64,000 nucleotides of DNA from Algoriphagus sp. Y33 (GTDB taxonomy: Bacteria; Bacteroidota; Bacteroidia; Cytophagales; Cyclobacteriaceae). Positions 1-8,783 of this stretch are shown here, in pieces. A program made the translations under genes and the position numbers. Where the stretch lies: NCBI RefSeq assembly GCF_014838715.1, contig NZ_CP061947.1, positions 5,756,001-5,820,000 of the forward strand, in the 5' to 3' direction. Every line of letters starts with the position of its first letter. The stretch's first letter is position 1. The notes beneath the pieces were generated by a model. It saw only the letters and a list, made by a program, of their open reading frames with translations. It made no database searches and was not told the origin of the DNA.

Positions 1-1
1 C

Positions 2-298
2 ATCCTGACTATTTTCTTTGATCTGTCCAGAATTGCTTCCATAGGAGCCATTTTTTATTTGGTGATGGACATCATTATTCATTGGGGTGTATATAAGTAT
101 TTGAGGAAAGAGGTGAAAGCCAATGGAACAATTGTACTCACAGCGATGGTGTTGGATTTCATCGTATTGGCAGCTTTCTTATGGATCAAGGCATCATCTG
201 ACCTTTTGGTTCTTATTGTTTCTGCATCTGTGATGCTACTAGTTTTCGCAGGTGAAAAATGGTTCTTAAGTCGAGCAGATAAATCTACCCAAAAATGA
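2..298 (+). CDS. C-terminal part of an integral membrane protein, probably an APC-type amino-acid permease (5' cut by window edge)
   Basis: The reading frame is open from the first bases of the window, so the gene begins upstream; about 98 residues are visible. They hold three hydrophobic segments (around IASIGAIFYLVMDIII, IVLTAMVLDFIVLAAFL and DLLVLIVSASVMLLVF) separated by short charged loops, ending in a basic cytoplasmic-type tail. The motif order resembles the last helices of amino-acid/polyamine permeases, but the N-terminal transport motifs are outside the window, so the family is a guess. An internal ATG at 59 gives a 79-residue product but would start inside a helix. The stop overlaps the next gene by 4 bases, so it lies in one operon with the PepSY gene. 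Confidence 0.5.
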   Translation: MLTIFFDLSRIASIGAIFYLVMDIIIHWGVYKYLRKEVKANGTIVLTAMVLDFIVLAAFLWIKASSDLLVLIVSASVMLLVFAGEKWFLSRADKSTQK

Positions 299-1008
299 AA
301 CGAAACAGAAACTACTACATCCGAAAAATACACCGGTATCTGGGGATTTTTATAGGCATTCAGTTTATTGGGTGGACGGTCAGCGGCCTCTATTTCAGTT
401 GGACGGATATTGACGAAATCCATGGAGACCAGTTCCACCATGAGCATGTCACGACCCATTCACCCCGGAACCTGATCAGTCCGGCACAATTGGATTCAAC
501 GATTGGTATTTCATCCCTTGAGCTTCGCTACATCAATCACCAACCGCATTATTGGGTCAACGATAGTCTGCTTTACAATGCCCTGACCGGGCAAATCAAA
601 AAGGGCATAACCGAAACGGAGGCGGCCGAAATCGCACAGAACCATCTCGTGAAAAACCTGGAAATCCTGAAAACAGAATGGATTACTGAAACCGACAACC
701 ATCATGAATACCGTGGCAGGCCGCTACCAGCCTGGGCTGTCCACTTTGAGCATCCCGAAAACCTTACGGCCTACGTAGATGCCCGTAACGGCAACTTCGA
801 ACGGGTACGCCACAGCCGTTGGCGTTGGTTCGATTTTCTTTGGATGTTCCACACCATGGATTATGCCGGGCGGGACAACTTTAACAATTGGCTGCTCAGG
901 GCATTTTCAGTCTTTGGCCTATTTACAGTGCTATCAGGCTTTACACTTTACGCAGTATCCTCTAAAACTTTCTTAAAAACCACTTCAAAACTTAAAAAGA
1001 ATAAATGA
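295..1008 (+). CDS. PepSY domain membrane protein
   Basis: This 237-residue protein starts with a basic N-terminus containing IRKIHRYLG, followed by a first transmembrane helix (about residues 16-33). A large extracytoplasmic region then carries PepSY-like features, including acidic/aromatic repeats and a WAVHFEHP strand. A second helix near residues 198-222 (SVFGLFTVLSGFTLYAV) and a lysine-rich tail complete it. This layout is that of PepSY-associated transmembrane proteins, which often accompany metal uptake or efflux and periplasmic redox genes. It overlaps both neighbours by 4 bases, so it is translationally coupled in the operon ending with CopB. A role in metal homeostasis is inferred from context only. 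Confidence 0.8.
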   Translation: MKRNRNYYIRKIHRYLGIFIGIQFIGWTVSGLYFSWTDIDEIHGDQFHHEHVTTHSPRNLISPAQLDSTIGISSLELRYINHQPHYWVNDSLLYNALTGQIKKGITETEAAEIAQNHLVKNLEILKTEWITETDNHHEYRGRPLPAWAVHFEHPENLTAYVDARNGNFERVRHSRWRWFDFLWMFHTMDYAGRDNFNNWLLRAFSVFGLFTVLSGFTLYAVSSKTFLKTTSKLKKNK

Positions 1009-1589
1009 TGAACAAACTGATTTACACACTTGCACTGGGATTGCTGATCGTATCCTGCCAAAACAAAAAAGGTGAAAATGGTGGTCACGAACACCATCAG
1101 CCGGAAAAAGCACCTACTGAGCAATCGGACAACTCGAAAAAGAGCATCCCTCAGGAAGCGCATGGCAATGTGGGTGATACGCACATTACCATCAAGTACC
1201 ACTCACCCGCAGTGCGGGAAAGGGTCATCTGGGGAGGTTTGGTACCCTATGGCGAAGTTTGGGTGACAGGTGCACACAGTGCCACCAATATAGAATTTTC
1301 CAAAGCAATCCAGGTCGTAGAAACTACGATACCAAAAGGGAAGTATGCATTCTTTACCATTCCCGGACAGGACCGTTGGACATTGATCCTAAACAAAAAC
1401 TGGGAGCAGCACCTGGCCGATGATTACGATCAGGCAGATGATGTCATCAGGTTTGAGGTAACAGCAGAAACGGAAATGCCGCTTTCAGAACGGCTAACTT
1501 ATACCATTGAAGACAAGGGTGAAGGCTCGGGTGCTATCCGCATGTCATGGGAAAAGCTCAGTATTTCCCTTCCCTTTAAAACAGATTAA
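1005..1589 (+). CDS. DUF2911 family lipoprotein
   Basis: This 194-residue protein has a lipoprotein signal peptide (MMNKLIYTLALGLLIVSCQN, lipobox IVSC, Cys18). A short His/Glu-rich linker with HEHHQ follows, and then a DUF2911 domain from about residue 55 to the end. The domain is recognisable by the VIWGGLVPYGEVWVTGAHSA stretch, the strand with PKGKYAFFTIPG, and WTLILNKNW. DUF2911 proteins are common exported proteins of Bacteroidota with no established activity. The His-rich linker and the position before copB suggest a periplasmic metal-related role, which is inference. It overlaps the PepSY gene by 4 bases. Confidence 0.85.
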   Translation: MMNKLIYTLALGLLIVSCQNKKGENGGHEHHQPEKAPTEQSDNSKKSIPQEAHGNVGDTHITIKYHSPAVRERVIWGGLVPYGEVWVTGAHSATNIEFSKAIQVVETTIPKGKYAFFTIPGQDRWTLILNKNWEQHLADDYDQADDVIRFEVTAETEMPLSERLTYTIEDKGEGSGAIRMSWEKLSISLPFKTD

Positions 1590-1607
1590 CCACTAAAATT
1601 TTTACTC

Positions 1608-3671
1608 ATGGAAAAGCATAACCACGATCATCACAAGCATCACCATCATGAGCATGGTAGCGAGACTAAAAAGTCCCAATTATCAGATCATCAAACCAAC
1701 AACAAATCAGACCATCAGCATGAACACCATGACCACCATGCCATGATGATCGAGGATTTCAAAAAGCGTTTTTGGGTTTCATTGGTGCTCACCGTACCAA
1801 TCCTTGCATTATCTCACATGATCCAGCAATTACTGGGGTTTGAGCTTACCTTTTTCGGTGATCAGTACGTCCTTTTTGGGCTTTCCACCATAGTCTTCTT
1901 TTATGGGGGCTGGCCTTTTCTCAAAGGACTTTGGGACGAGCTGAAAGACAAAAACCCCGGCATGATGACCCTGATTGCAGTGGCCATTACCGTGGCTTAT
2001 GTGTACAGCTCGGCTGTGGTGTTTGGCTTGGAAGGGATGGATTTTTTCTGGGAGTTGGTCACACTGATTGTCATCATGCTGCTGGGGCATTGGATCGAGA
2101 TGAAATCTGTAATGGGAGCATCAAGGGCACTTGAATTGCTGGTGCAAATGATGCCTTCCGAGGCGCATCTGGTACAGGGAGACCAAATCAAGGACATCAA
2201 AGTGGATGAACTGAAAAAAGAAGACATCATCCTGATAAAAGCCAATGAGAAAATACCTGCGGACGGCACAGTGGTGGATGGAGAAAGTCATCTGGACGAA
2301 AGCATGCTCACCGGTGAGAGCAAGCCGGTGAAAAAATCCAAAGGCGACCAGGTCATTGGCGGATCGGTAAATGGCAGCCAGTCGATCAAAGTAAAGGTGT
2401 CCAAAACCGGGAAAGAAAGCTACCTCAACAAAGTGATCACGCTGGTAGAAGAAGCTCAGAAAGCTAAATCGAAAACTCAAAACCTGGCCAATGTTGCCGC
2501 CAGATGGCTCACTTTCATCGCCATTGGTGCGGGTACTATTACGTTGTTTACCTGGATCAGCTTGGGTAAGCCTTTAGATTTTGCATTGGAACGAATGGTG
2601 ACCGTCATGGTTATATCCTGTCCACATGCGTTGGGTTTGGCCATACCGCTGGTAGTAGCCATTTCCACTGCTGTTTCAGCAGGAAAAGGCTTGCTGATCC
2701 GTAACCGTACTGCTTTTGAAAATGCCCGGAAGATTACCGCAATGGTGTTTGACAAAACAGGTACGTTGACCGAAGGAAAGTTTGGGGTTTCCCGCCATGA
2801 GAGTCTGTCGGATGACATAGCCAAAGAGGAGCTTTTGTCATTTGTCGCTTCGCTAGAACAGCAATCGGAGCATCCCATAGCGCAGGGAATTGTGAAAGCA
2901 GCGAAAGAGGCAAAACTAAAACTGAAAAAGGTAGAAAATTTTGAATCGCTGACGGCCAAGGGTATTCAGGGCAAGATCGATGGGAAAAGCTGGAAGGTGG
3001 TCAGCCCAAGGTACCTGAAGGAAAACAAAATAGAGATACCAGAAAAAGCTGGCTCTGATGCAGCTGAAACCATAGTGTTTGCCCTCAGGGAAGAAAAACT
3101 TATTGGGTTCATTGCCCTGTCGGATAAGATCAGGGAAGAAAGCTCCAAGGCCATCGAAACGCTTCGGGAAAAAGGTATGAAACTGTATATGGCCACTGGT
3201 GACAATGAGAAAACGGCCAAAGCAGTAAGCGATAAACTTGGGCTGGATGGCTACTATAGCGAGGTGCTTCCACACCAAAAAGTAGAGATTATCAAGAAGC
3301 TTCAGAAGGAAGGCCACTTTGTGGCTATGACGGGTGATGGGGTAAATGATGCCCCTGCATTGGCACAAGCCAATGTGGGCATTGCTGTAGGTTCCGGTAC
3401 CGATGTGGCTGCCGAGACAGCCGATATCATATTGGTCAACAGCAACCCAAAAGACATTGCCAACCTGGTACTGTTTGGCAGGGCCACTTACAACAAAATG
3501 ATCCAGAACCTCGCTTGGGCTACCGGCTACAACGCGATTGCATTGCCGCTGGCCACAGGCTTTATTCCAGGTCTGGTGATCAGTCCTGCAATAGGTGCAG
3601 TATTCATGAGCCTGAGTACGGTCATTGTGGCCATTAATGCGCAATTGCTGAAAAGGAAGATGATAAGCTGA
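1608..3671 (+). CDS. copB: Copper-translocating P1B-type ATPase (CopB type, CPH motif)
   Basis: This 687-residue heavy-metal P-type ATPase exports copper across the inner membrane. The first 45 residues are a very His-rich metal-binding tail in place of a CXXC HMA domain. The membrane metal site is CPH (residues 338-340), the signature of the P1B-3 (CopB) subgroup, rather than CPC of CopA. The phosphorylation loop DKTGT begins at D382, the hinge is MTGDGVNDAPAL, the actuator motif is LTGES, and SEHP marks the nucleotide domain. Length is normal for the family. It is last in the PepSY-DUF2911-copB operon and is followed by a clear terminator. Substrate (Cu+ or Cu2+/Ag+) is inferred from subgroup knowledge. 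Confidence 0.95.
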   Translation: MEKHNHDHHKHHHHEHGSETKKSQLSDHQTNNKSDHQHEHHDHHAMMIEDFKKRFWVSLVLTVPILALSHMIQQLLGFELTFFGDQYVLFGLSTIVFFYGGWPFLKGLWDELKDKNPGMMTLIAVAITVAYVYSSAVVFGLEGMDFFWELVTLIVIMLLGHWIEMKSVMGASRALELLVQMMPSEAHLVQGDQIKDIKVDELKKEDIILIKANEKIPADGTVVDGESHLDESMLTGESKPVKKSKGDQVIGGSVNGSQSIKVKVSKTGKESYLNKVITLVEEAQKAKSKTQNLANVAARWLTFIAIGAGTITLFTWISLGKPLDFALERMVTVMVISCPHALGLAIPLVVAISTAVSAGKGLLIRNRTAFENARKITAMVFDKTGTLTEGKFGVSRHESLSDDIAKEELLSFVASLEQQSEHPIAQGIVKAAKEAKLKLKKVENFESLTAKGIQGKIDGKSWKVVSPRYLKENKIEIPEKAGSDAAETIVFALREEKLIGFIALSDKIREESSKAIETLREKGMKLYMATGDNEKTAKAVSDKLGLDGYYSEVLPHQKVEIIKKLQKEGHFVAMTGDGVNDAPALAQANVGIAVGSGTDVAAETADIILVNSNPKDIANLVLFGRATYNKMIQNLAWATGYNAIALPLATGFIPGLVISPAIGAVFMSLSTVIVAINAQLLKRKMIS

Positions 3672-3679
3672 GGCCATAC

Positions 3680-3700
3680 CCCCTTCCGCTGTGGAAGGGG
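3680..3700 (+). terminator. Rho-independent terminator after copB
   Basis: Perfect 8-bp stem CCCCTTCC / GGAAGGGG with a 5-nt loop, followed by ATTTTATT. It lies 9 bases after the copB stop. Confidence 0.8.
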
Positions 3701-3748
3701 ATTTTATTAAGATACTATGCGAAATAAGAAACTTTCTATAATTCAAAT

Positions 3749-4594
3749 TTGGAGGAGTATTTATTAAAATATGGAGAATTAGAAGATAAGCTTCGAATGA
3801 TTGATCTGGAAGAGGACAACATTCTCAAAAAATCAGAGCAAAGCTTTCAAATAGCCCTTCAGGCAATTAATCAGTTGAGAGATGATTTGAAGGGTGATCG
3901 GTTGTGTTCACAAACCGATGAAATCTACTTTTTCAAGGAGATCAAACCGAAATTCGTTAGTAAGCTCATCTACCACCTCAGCGTATTCAATATTGAAACC
4001 AACAAACCTAACGGAGGAATCAAGGTAAAACGTAAATACTATCAAAATGAGTTAGATAAGCTCAAACGGTACTTCGACAACAACTTGGAATTTTACCGCT
4101 ACTTTCGTACCCACAGTAATTATCTGGATCACAAATATTTTGTCAGAGGCAAACAGGACATAAGACTAACGCTTGACTCTTTCTTCTTTGAAACCGATCC
4201 AGATTTCTCTACTAGCCACGATTTCAAGGTTTCCAATATCCTTGCCAATGATTTGCTCAATGTCTATCTGGAAGATGAGTTGAACAAGCTGAGCTTGAGA
4301 GATTTAAATAACGGGAAATCACAAGTCGAACCGAAAGTGAAAATGACATGGACAGACTCCAAAGTAGCTCTGATTGAGCTAATGTACGCACTCCATGCCC
4401 GTGGAGTCTTTAACCATGGCAGTGCAGACTTGAAAGAAATTTCCAAATGTTTGGAAGACACTTTTGGAGTTGATTTAGGGCAATACCACCGCACTTTCCT
4501 CGAAATCCGCATCAGAAAGACAGGAAGGACAAAATTCCTCGATTCACTTCATGAAAGCCTTATCCGTAGAATGGATGAAGCTGATGAGAAATAA
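3749..4594 (+). CDS. rteC: RteC family regulatory protein (copy 1)
   Basis: This 281-residue RteC-like protein is related to the regulator that controls excision genes in the Bacteroides element CTnDOT. It shares long blocks with the second copy at 6355-7194: EQSFQIA near residue 28, IYFFKEIKPKF near 60, WTDSKVALIELMYALHARGVFNHG near 197, and the C-terminal YHRTFLEIRIRKTGRTKFLDSL. The start is TTG at 3749 with GGAGGAG directly at the start codon; an in-frame stop lies at 3725 and the first ATG is codon 17. The alignment with copy 2 extends to the N-terminus, which supports the TTG start. The C-terminal region is the likely winged-helix DNA-binding part by family knowledge. Confidence 0.85.
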   Translation: MEEYLLKYGELEDKLRMIDLEEDNILKKSEQSFQIALQAINQLRDDLKGDRLCSQTDEIYFFKEIKPKFVSKLIYHLSVFNIETNKPNGGIKVKRKYYQNELDKLKRYFDNNLEFYRYFRTHSNYLDHKYFVRGKQDIRLTLDSFFFETDPDFSTSHDFKVSNILANDLLNVYLEDELNKLSLRDLNNGKSQVEPKVKMTWTDSKVALIELMYALHARGVFNHGSADLKEISKCLEDTFGVDLGQYHRTFLEIRIRKTGRTKFLDSLHESLIRRMDEADEK

Positions 4595-4619
4595 CACAAT
4601 CAATTCATTATATTCAGAG

Positions 4620-5897
4620 ATGGACAATAAGCTCGAAACGACAAGAGGCTACTACAATCCCTCTTTTTTAAAACTGACAGTGAACGCTGATTGTGATTTG
4701 TCTGATCTCAATAGGCTTAGCAAGGCTCATTTATCTACGTTTTTCCATGAATACATTCATTTTCTCCAGGATTTAACCACCACCTTCGGTGTTACAAATG
4801 CTTCGATTATTGCCAATCGCCTTAGGTACTATAATGAGCAATTTAGAACTCCCACAGATCAATTTATCAAAGTAAAAATCCCTTTGATCGATCAAAGTGG
4901 AGCTAACTCAAAGTTGAATGCCGAACTACAGAATCTATACCTTGGAACTGGGAATCTGAGAGTTGGCGTTCAGGACCTTAATATTCTTTCTGTGGCCATT
5001 CATGATTCTAATATTTTTCTTCCCGACCCATTCTCGAAGTATGCTAAGGAAATTAGAGTAAATCTTACCTTAAACGGTTCAAACGAAACCTTCCAATTTG
5101 GGGGGATTTGCATCTTGGAGAATATTGCTCACATTTTGCAAGAAAAGTTTTTTGGAGTAACCAATCACCCATCATGGCCATATAAAGCAGCAGAATATGT
5201 TGCTTCACACATTCACCCTCAGTTTGCCTCTAATTTGGAAAACGTACTGGCTTTATGTGAAGCATCTCTAATGTCAATGCATTCCGGAGAAGCTTTTGTT
5301 TCAATACTCGAAATCATGAAGACACAAAAATACTTGCCTGAAAATGCCAAAGATGTATATGATTTTGTTCTACGCAATGTATCGGCTGATTCAAAGTCAC
5401 TGTTTGAGATTTTTCAGTCTCAGATTAAAAAAGCAAAAGAACTATTAGGTGGCTACTTTACTACTGATGTGTACTTGGCGGAAAAAAATTGGGTAGATGA
5501 GATTTTATCACAAGGTGAATCAATAAGGCTGAAGAGCTCGGGTTTGTTTTTAGAGATGTTTCGCCAAGCCACTATGCCTTCAGCCAAGTTCATTGAGGTA
5601 TTCAGCAAATTAGGTACACCCTTAATGATGAATATCAATGGTGATGCTTGGTTTCACCCTCCACAAGCTATTGCTCAAAAAAACATTCAACCTGACAGGC
5701 TTGCTGCAATTATGGAAATATTCAACCTGTTTGAATACGGAACAAAGAAGTGTGATTTGAAGCATTATTGCATGACGAATGTCAATGTGGATCAAAGGTG
5801 TAATTCCGCACCATGGAAAAGGTGGAACGATCCTCACGTGTGCGCTTATGGAGCATTATGGAAAACATGGGGATTATTTGAAAAAGAGCCCATTTAA
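4620..5897 (+). CDS. Unrecognised protein with HEXXH motif (putative metallopeptidase-like)
   Basis: This roughly 425-residue protein was not assigned to a named family. Near the N-terminus it carries FFHEYIHFLQD, a perfect HEXXH (HEYIH, about residues 43-47 from the chosen start), as in zinc metallopeptidases. The rest is mostly helical with no signal peptide and no membrane segment, so it is probably cytoplasmic. Near the C-terminus are several Cys and His residues (KKCDLKHYC, DQRCNSAPWKRW, DPHVCAYGALW) that could form a second metal site. The frame is open upstream to 4551, inside rteC, but the ATG at 4620, 25 bases after the rteC stop, avoids a 44-base overlap. Protease activity is inferred from the motif only. 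Confidence 0.7.
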   Translation: MDNKLETTRGYYNPSFLKLTVNADCDLSDLNRLSKAHLSTFFHEYIHFLQDLTTTFGVTNASIIANRLRYYNEQFRTPTDQFIKVKIPLIDQSGANSKLNAELQNLYLGTGNLRVGVQDLNILSVAIHDSNIFLPDPFSKYAKEIRVNLTLNGSNETFQFGGICILENIAHILQEKFFGVTNHPSWPYKAAEYVASHIHPQFASNLENVLALCEASLMSMHSGEAFVSILEIMKTQKYLPENAKDVYDFVLRNVSADSKSLFEIFQSQIKKAKELLGGYFTTDVYLAEKNWVDEILSQGESIRLKSSGLFLEMFRQATMPSAKFIEVFSKLGTPLMMNINGDAWFHPPQAIAQKNIQPDRLAAIMEIFNLFEYGTKKCDLKHYCMTNVNVDQRCNSAPWKRWNDPHVCAYGALWKTWGLFEKEPI

Positions 5898-6072
5898 GAA
5901 AAAATCTTTCCCAACTTCGGTTTGACTTGTGAATAAAACTCACCAAACGGTAACACCTTCGCTGTTCAATCAAAATTTGATAAGATTAAGCAAGAGAGAA
6001 GTGAATGTATCGGATAATTAAAATTTGTTCAATATTGTATAAAATACTTTTTTATCCTCCCACAACCACCTT

Positions 6073-6330
6073 CTACTCCCTGATTTCCCAAGTGGTAATC
6101 AACCCGTTTTTAACATAGGGGTCTCTTGAAACAAATTCTTCTACCAGCGACTCATCGTCACATTGGAAAACCAAAACCGCTTTATCCGCAGGGTTAAGAG
6201 CCCCGGCCATGATCAACACCCCCATTTGCTGAAATTCAGCAGCAAGACCCAGGTGAACATCCCTGAAAGGCATTCTTCGTTCTATGTAATCCTCAACAGT
6301 GGTATATGTAAGTATGAAGTATTTCATCAA
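6073..6330 (-). CDS. YciI-like (YCII-related) protein
   Basis: This 85-residue protein has the fold signature of YCII-related proteins: an N-terminal KYFILTYT strand, R-x-x-H near residues 23-27 (FRDVHLGLA), a G-x-L-x-x-A-G-A-L strand (MGVLIMAGALNPADKAVLVF) and the closing segment DPYVKNGLITTWEIRE. Family members are small dimeric ferredoxin-like enzymes or binding proteins of mostly unknown substrate; the His-Asp pair is proposed to be catalytic. It starts 24 bases downstream of the minus-strand rteC copy, so the two could share a transcript. There is no obvious link to element function. Confidence 0.75.
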   Translation of the reverse strand: MMKYFILTYTTVEDYIERRMPFRDVHLGLAAEFQQMGVLIMAGALNPADKAVLVFQCDDESLVEEFVSRDPYVKNGLITTWEIRE

Positions 6331-6354
6331 CTAAAGATAAGCAATCTCCCTGTT

Positions 6355-7194
6355 TCAATACTCCAAATCCGTCTCATCCATACGTTTTTCCAGGCTTAAC
6401 TTCAGATTGTCCAAAAAAGAGGTCCTGTTCTTTTTGCGGATACGCATACTCTGGAAGGTACGGTAGAAATTCCCGACTTCGACATTGAACAGCTGCTCCA
6501 GTGAATTGATAATCGCTTTCACGTCACATTTACCATTATTTACTGCTCCCCTGGAATGTAAAGCATAGGCGAGTTCAATCAGGGCGGCCTTGGATTCCGT
6601 CCAAAGGTGCTTAGATTTTTGTTCTGGAATGACAGGGACTCCGTATTCAAGTGCCTGGATAGTTTGGGTTAGGTATTCGCATACCCGTTCAAAGGCCATA
6701 ATCTTACCAAGTTTACTGCTGTTGATAGTAGTGAAGCTGCTGTCAAAATCCAGGGAATAATCCGGGATCAAAGGGACACAGTCTGTTTCCCGGACATATA
6801 AAAGTTCGTCCTGGTCCGAACGTCCCATGCGGTAGTAAGTATACAACAAGTGGTTTCTTCCGAAGAAAGCCTGGATCTGCTCCATTACCTGGTGATAGTA
6901 TTTGATCATGCATTTTTTGGAGCCAACCGGCTTGTTGGCATCTATATACATCAGCTCGCAGTAGTAAATCAATTCCCGCTGAAACTGTGGTTTGATTTCC
7001 TTGAAGAACAGGATTTCCTCCTGGACGCTCTGAAATTCATAGTCTTTCATGTAAGCTTTCAATTGCTGCATCGCTGATTCGGCAATCTGGAAGGACTGTT
7101 CAGTCCTTTGAAGCTCATGAGTGGTGTTAAGCGCTAACTGGCTTAACTCCCTGTGCATTTCATCTAGTAACCTTTCCGCAAACTCTTTCATCAC
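6355..7194 (-). CDS. rteC: RteC family regulatory protein (copy 2)
   Basis: This 279-residue protein is co-linear with the first RteC-like protein. Shared blocks are EQSFQIAESAMQQL, ILFFKEIKPQF, WTESKAALIELAYALHSRGAVNNG and FYRTFQSMRIRKKNRTSFLDNL. In CTnDOT, RteC activates the excision operon, so a role in controlling this element is plausible but not shown. Two adjacent ATGs (7194 and 7191) are possible starts. Copy 2 faces copy 1, with two unrelated genes between them. The roughly 360-bp upstream region shared with the divergent response regulator holds the long palindrome. Confidence 0.85.
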   Translation of the reverse strand: MMKEFAERLLDEMHRELSQLALNTTHELQRTEQSFQIAESAMQQLKAYMKDYEFQSVQEEILFFKEIKPQFQRELIYYCELMYIDANKPVGSKKCMIKYYHQVMEQIQAFFGRNHLLYTYYRMGRSDQDELLYVRETDCVPLIPDYSLDFDSSFTTINSSKLGKIMAFERVCEYLTQTIQALEYGVPVIPEQKSKHLWTESKAALIELAYALHSRGAVNNGKCDVKAIINSLEQLFNVEVGNFYRTFQSMRIRKKNRTSFLDNLKLSLEKRMDETDLEY

Positions 7195-7554
7195 ACATGG
7201 TTTTGGTGAGTAAATGCCTGATGTTTGGCATGGTCAAATTTATCAGCGCATAGTAGAACTTACCTTATGCCAGCCAGCAGGAAACGACAGGGTATGGATT
7301 TTTCAGGGTGAAGTATAAAAACTCAACTTGAGGTAGTGTATAGCGGCAGCGAATTACCAGGAACACCTCCGGGATAGGAAGGATGCTATAGTAAAAATAT
7401 TACTATTAATGTCATCCTGCTTTTTTTCGGGTTGATTTTTTGCCAAATCCCTGACCTGTAAATTTTTTCAAAAAAAGTAGGGGTAAATCACCCACAAATT
7501 TTTGTGGGTGATTTACCCCTACTTTGCTTAGTTCGGGTGATTTACTTTTACACA
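7195..7554. promoter_or_regulatory. Divergent intergenic region between rteC copy 2 and the response regulator
   Basis: No credible gene was seen in these 360 bases. They contain the divergent promoters and, at the right end, a 52-bp palindrome plus an extra copy of its core (separate entries). An apparent open frame from 7504 merely extends the response-regulator frame into the palindrome. Confidence 0.6.
7474..7525. repeat. 52-bp palindrome (25-bp perfect arms, 2-nt centre) before the response regulator gene
   Basis: Arms 7474-7498 and 7501-7525 are perfect reverse complements. Each arm contains GGGTGATTTAC (right arm 7506-7516; left arm on the minus strand, 7483-7493). A third copy of this 11-mer lies at 7535-7545, only 9 bases before the ATG at 7555. 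This arrangement fits an operator bound by a dimeric regulator, possibly autoregulation by the adjacent LuxR-type protein. It could also form a cruciform or a hairpin in the 5' leader. A TACTTTG resembling the Bacteroidota -7 element spans the right end (7520-7526). Confidence 0.8.
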
Positions 7555-8256
7555 ATGACAGAAACTCAAGTAATAAAAATTGCTTTAGCCGATGATCATG
7601 CGGTTACGAGGAGAGGAACTATTTCACTTTTAGAAAGCCTGGGTGGATTTAAGGTGGTGACCTCAGCCGGGGATGGGAAAGAACTCTTAGAAGAATTAGC
7701 GAAAGCGGAGCAGCAAGCGGATATCTGTATTGTCGATATCGCAATGCCTTCTATGGATGGGTTTACCCTGACCGGGCAATTGAAACGAAAGTGGCCTGAA
7801 ATCAAAGTGCTGGCTCTTAGTACCTACAACTACACTAATTATATTATCCGGATGATCCTGGCAGGAGCCAATGGGTTTTTGAAGAAAACCTGTGAAATCG
7901 AGGAGATCAAAACCGCATTGTATGCCATTTACCAGGACGGCTATTACTATTCAGAATGGGCGGACAGTGCGGTATTTCACCTTGCACATTCCAAATCGCT
8001 GAAATCACAAAACCTATCCCCAAGAGAATTGGAATTTATCCGCCTTTGTTGTTCCGAACTAAGCTATAACGAAATAGCAGAGCAAATGGAAACCACCTAT
8101 AAAACAGTAGAAAGCTACCGTGAACGGGTATGTAATAAACTCAACTTAAAAAGCAGGCCCGGCCTGGTCATGTATGCCGTTCAAACAGGCATCTATTGCC
8201 TGGATATTCATATAGACCGGGACGACTTTGTACCAATCATTAAAACCAAAAACTGA
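7555..8256 (+). CDS. LuxR/NarL-type response regulator
   Basis: This 233-residue protein has an N-terminal receiver domain (residues about 6-125) with the acidic pair DD at 13-14, phospho-acceptor D61 in IVDIAMPSMDG, the ALSTYNY switch region and conserved K near 108 (FLKK). A C-terminal LuxR-type helix-turn-helix follows (LSPRELEFIRLCCSELSYNE, then TTYKTVESYRERVCNKL). It is the natural partner of the HisKA_3-type kinase at 9427. The start at ATG 7555 gives MTETQVIKIALADD; the longer frame from 7504 begins inside a palindrome and adds residues without family support. Confidence 0.9.
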   Translation: MTETQVIKIALADDHAVTRRGTISLLESLGGFKVVTSAGDGKELLEELAKAEQQADICIVDIAMPSMDGFTLTGQLKRKWPEIKVLALSTYNYTNYIIRMILAGANGFLKKTCEIEEIKTALYAIYQDGYYYSEWADSAVFHLAHSKSLKSQNLSPRELEFIRLCCSELSYNEIAEQMETTYKTVESYRERVCNKLNLKSRPGLVMYAVQTGIYCLDIHIDRDDFVPIIKTKN

Positions 8257-8263
8257 AGTATAT

Positions 8264-8767
8264 ATGAACAAGTACAAGATTTTTTTAGGTGTTACCATTT
8301 TTCTGATGGCTTGCGAACCTGCTCAAAGTGATTCCTCTACCGGGAGCAATGCGTCAGGTAATTTACAATCTGCATTTCCGACAGAGTCAGCCATCCCATT
8401 GGATTCGGCGAATAAAATGATCAACAGTTACCTCACAAGCATCAATGCCAGCACCGATACAACCAAGATCCAATCCCTGATTTTTGATGCCGAACCATTG
8501 CGGTACTACCTCAATGATATGGCAAGTAGCGGGGATATCACCCATGTTAAACTGATGTTCGCGCATTCATTGGATTATATCAATAGTGGAAACCAGGGGG
8601 TAAATGCCGGGTATCAGACCGGTGCATTGACCATCATCATAGCTGGGTATGATGAGGATGGGGATTACATTCTTTATCCAGGTAGCACTGCTTTAAATAA
8701 GGCCACTTTTTGTCCCCCGATTTGCCCGCCGGGTGCTGCGGGTTCACCTACTTTTCCAACTAATTAG
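8264..8767 (+). CDS. Small lipoprotein of unknown function
   Basis: This roughly 167-residue protein starts at ATG 8264, seven bases after the response-regulator stop. It has a typical lipoprotein signal (MNKYKIFLGVTIFLMAC, Cys17) followed by a Ser/Gly-rich linker. The mature part has no recognised family; it includes YLTSINASTDTTKIQSLIFDAEPLRYYL and a glycine/tyrosine-rich strand region near 115-145. The tail contains CPPICPPG, two closely spaced Cys-Pro-Pro triplets that are unusual for a lipoprotein and could bind metal or form a disulfide. Its place between a response regulator and a membrane sensor suggests a signalling accessory role; this is inference. Confidence 0.7.
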   Translation: MNKYKIFLGVTIFLMACEPAQSDSSTGSNASGNLQSAFPTESAIPLDSANKMINSYLTSINASTDTTKIQSLIFDAEPLRYYLNDMASSGDITHVKLMFAHSLDYINSGNQGVNAGYQTGALTIIIAGYDEDGDYILYPGSTALNKATFCPPICPPGAAGSPTFPTN

Positions 8768-8783
8768 ACCAACTGAAGCTTTT

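Noticed and set aside
2916..3746. 276-codon open frame opposite copB
   Set aside because: It lies wholly on the other strand of a well-supported P-type ATPase gene and shows no family features.
7504..7554. Longer N-terminus for the response regulator from 7504
   Set aside because: The extra codons fall inside the palindrome and add no family-like sequence; ATG 7555 fits the receiver domain.
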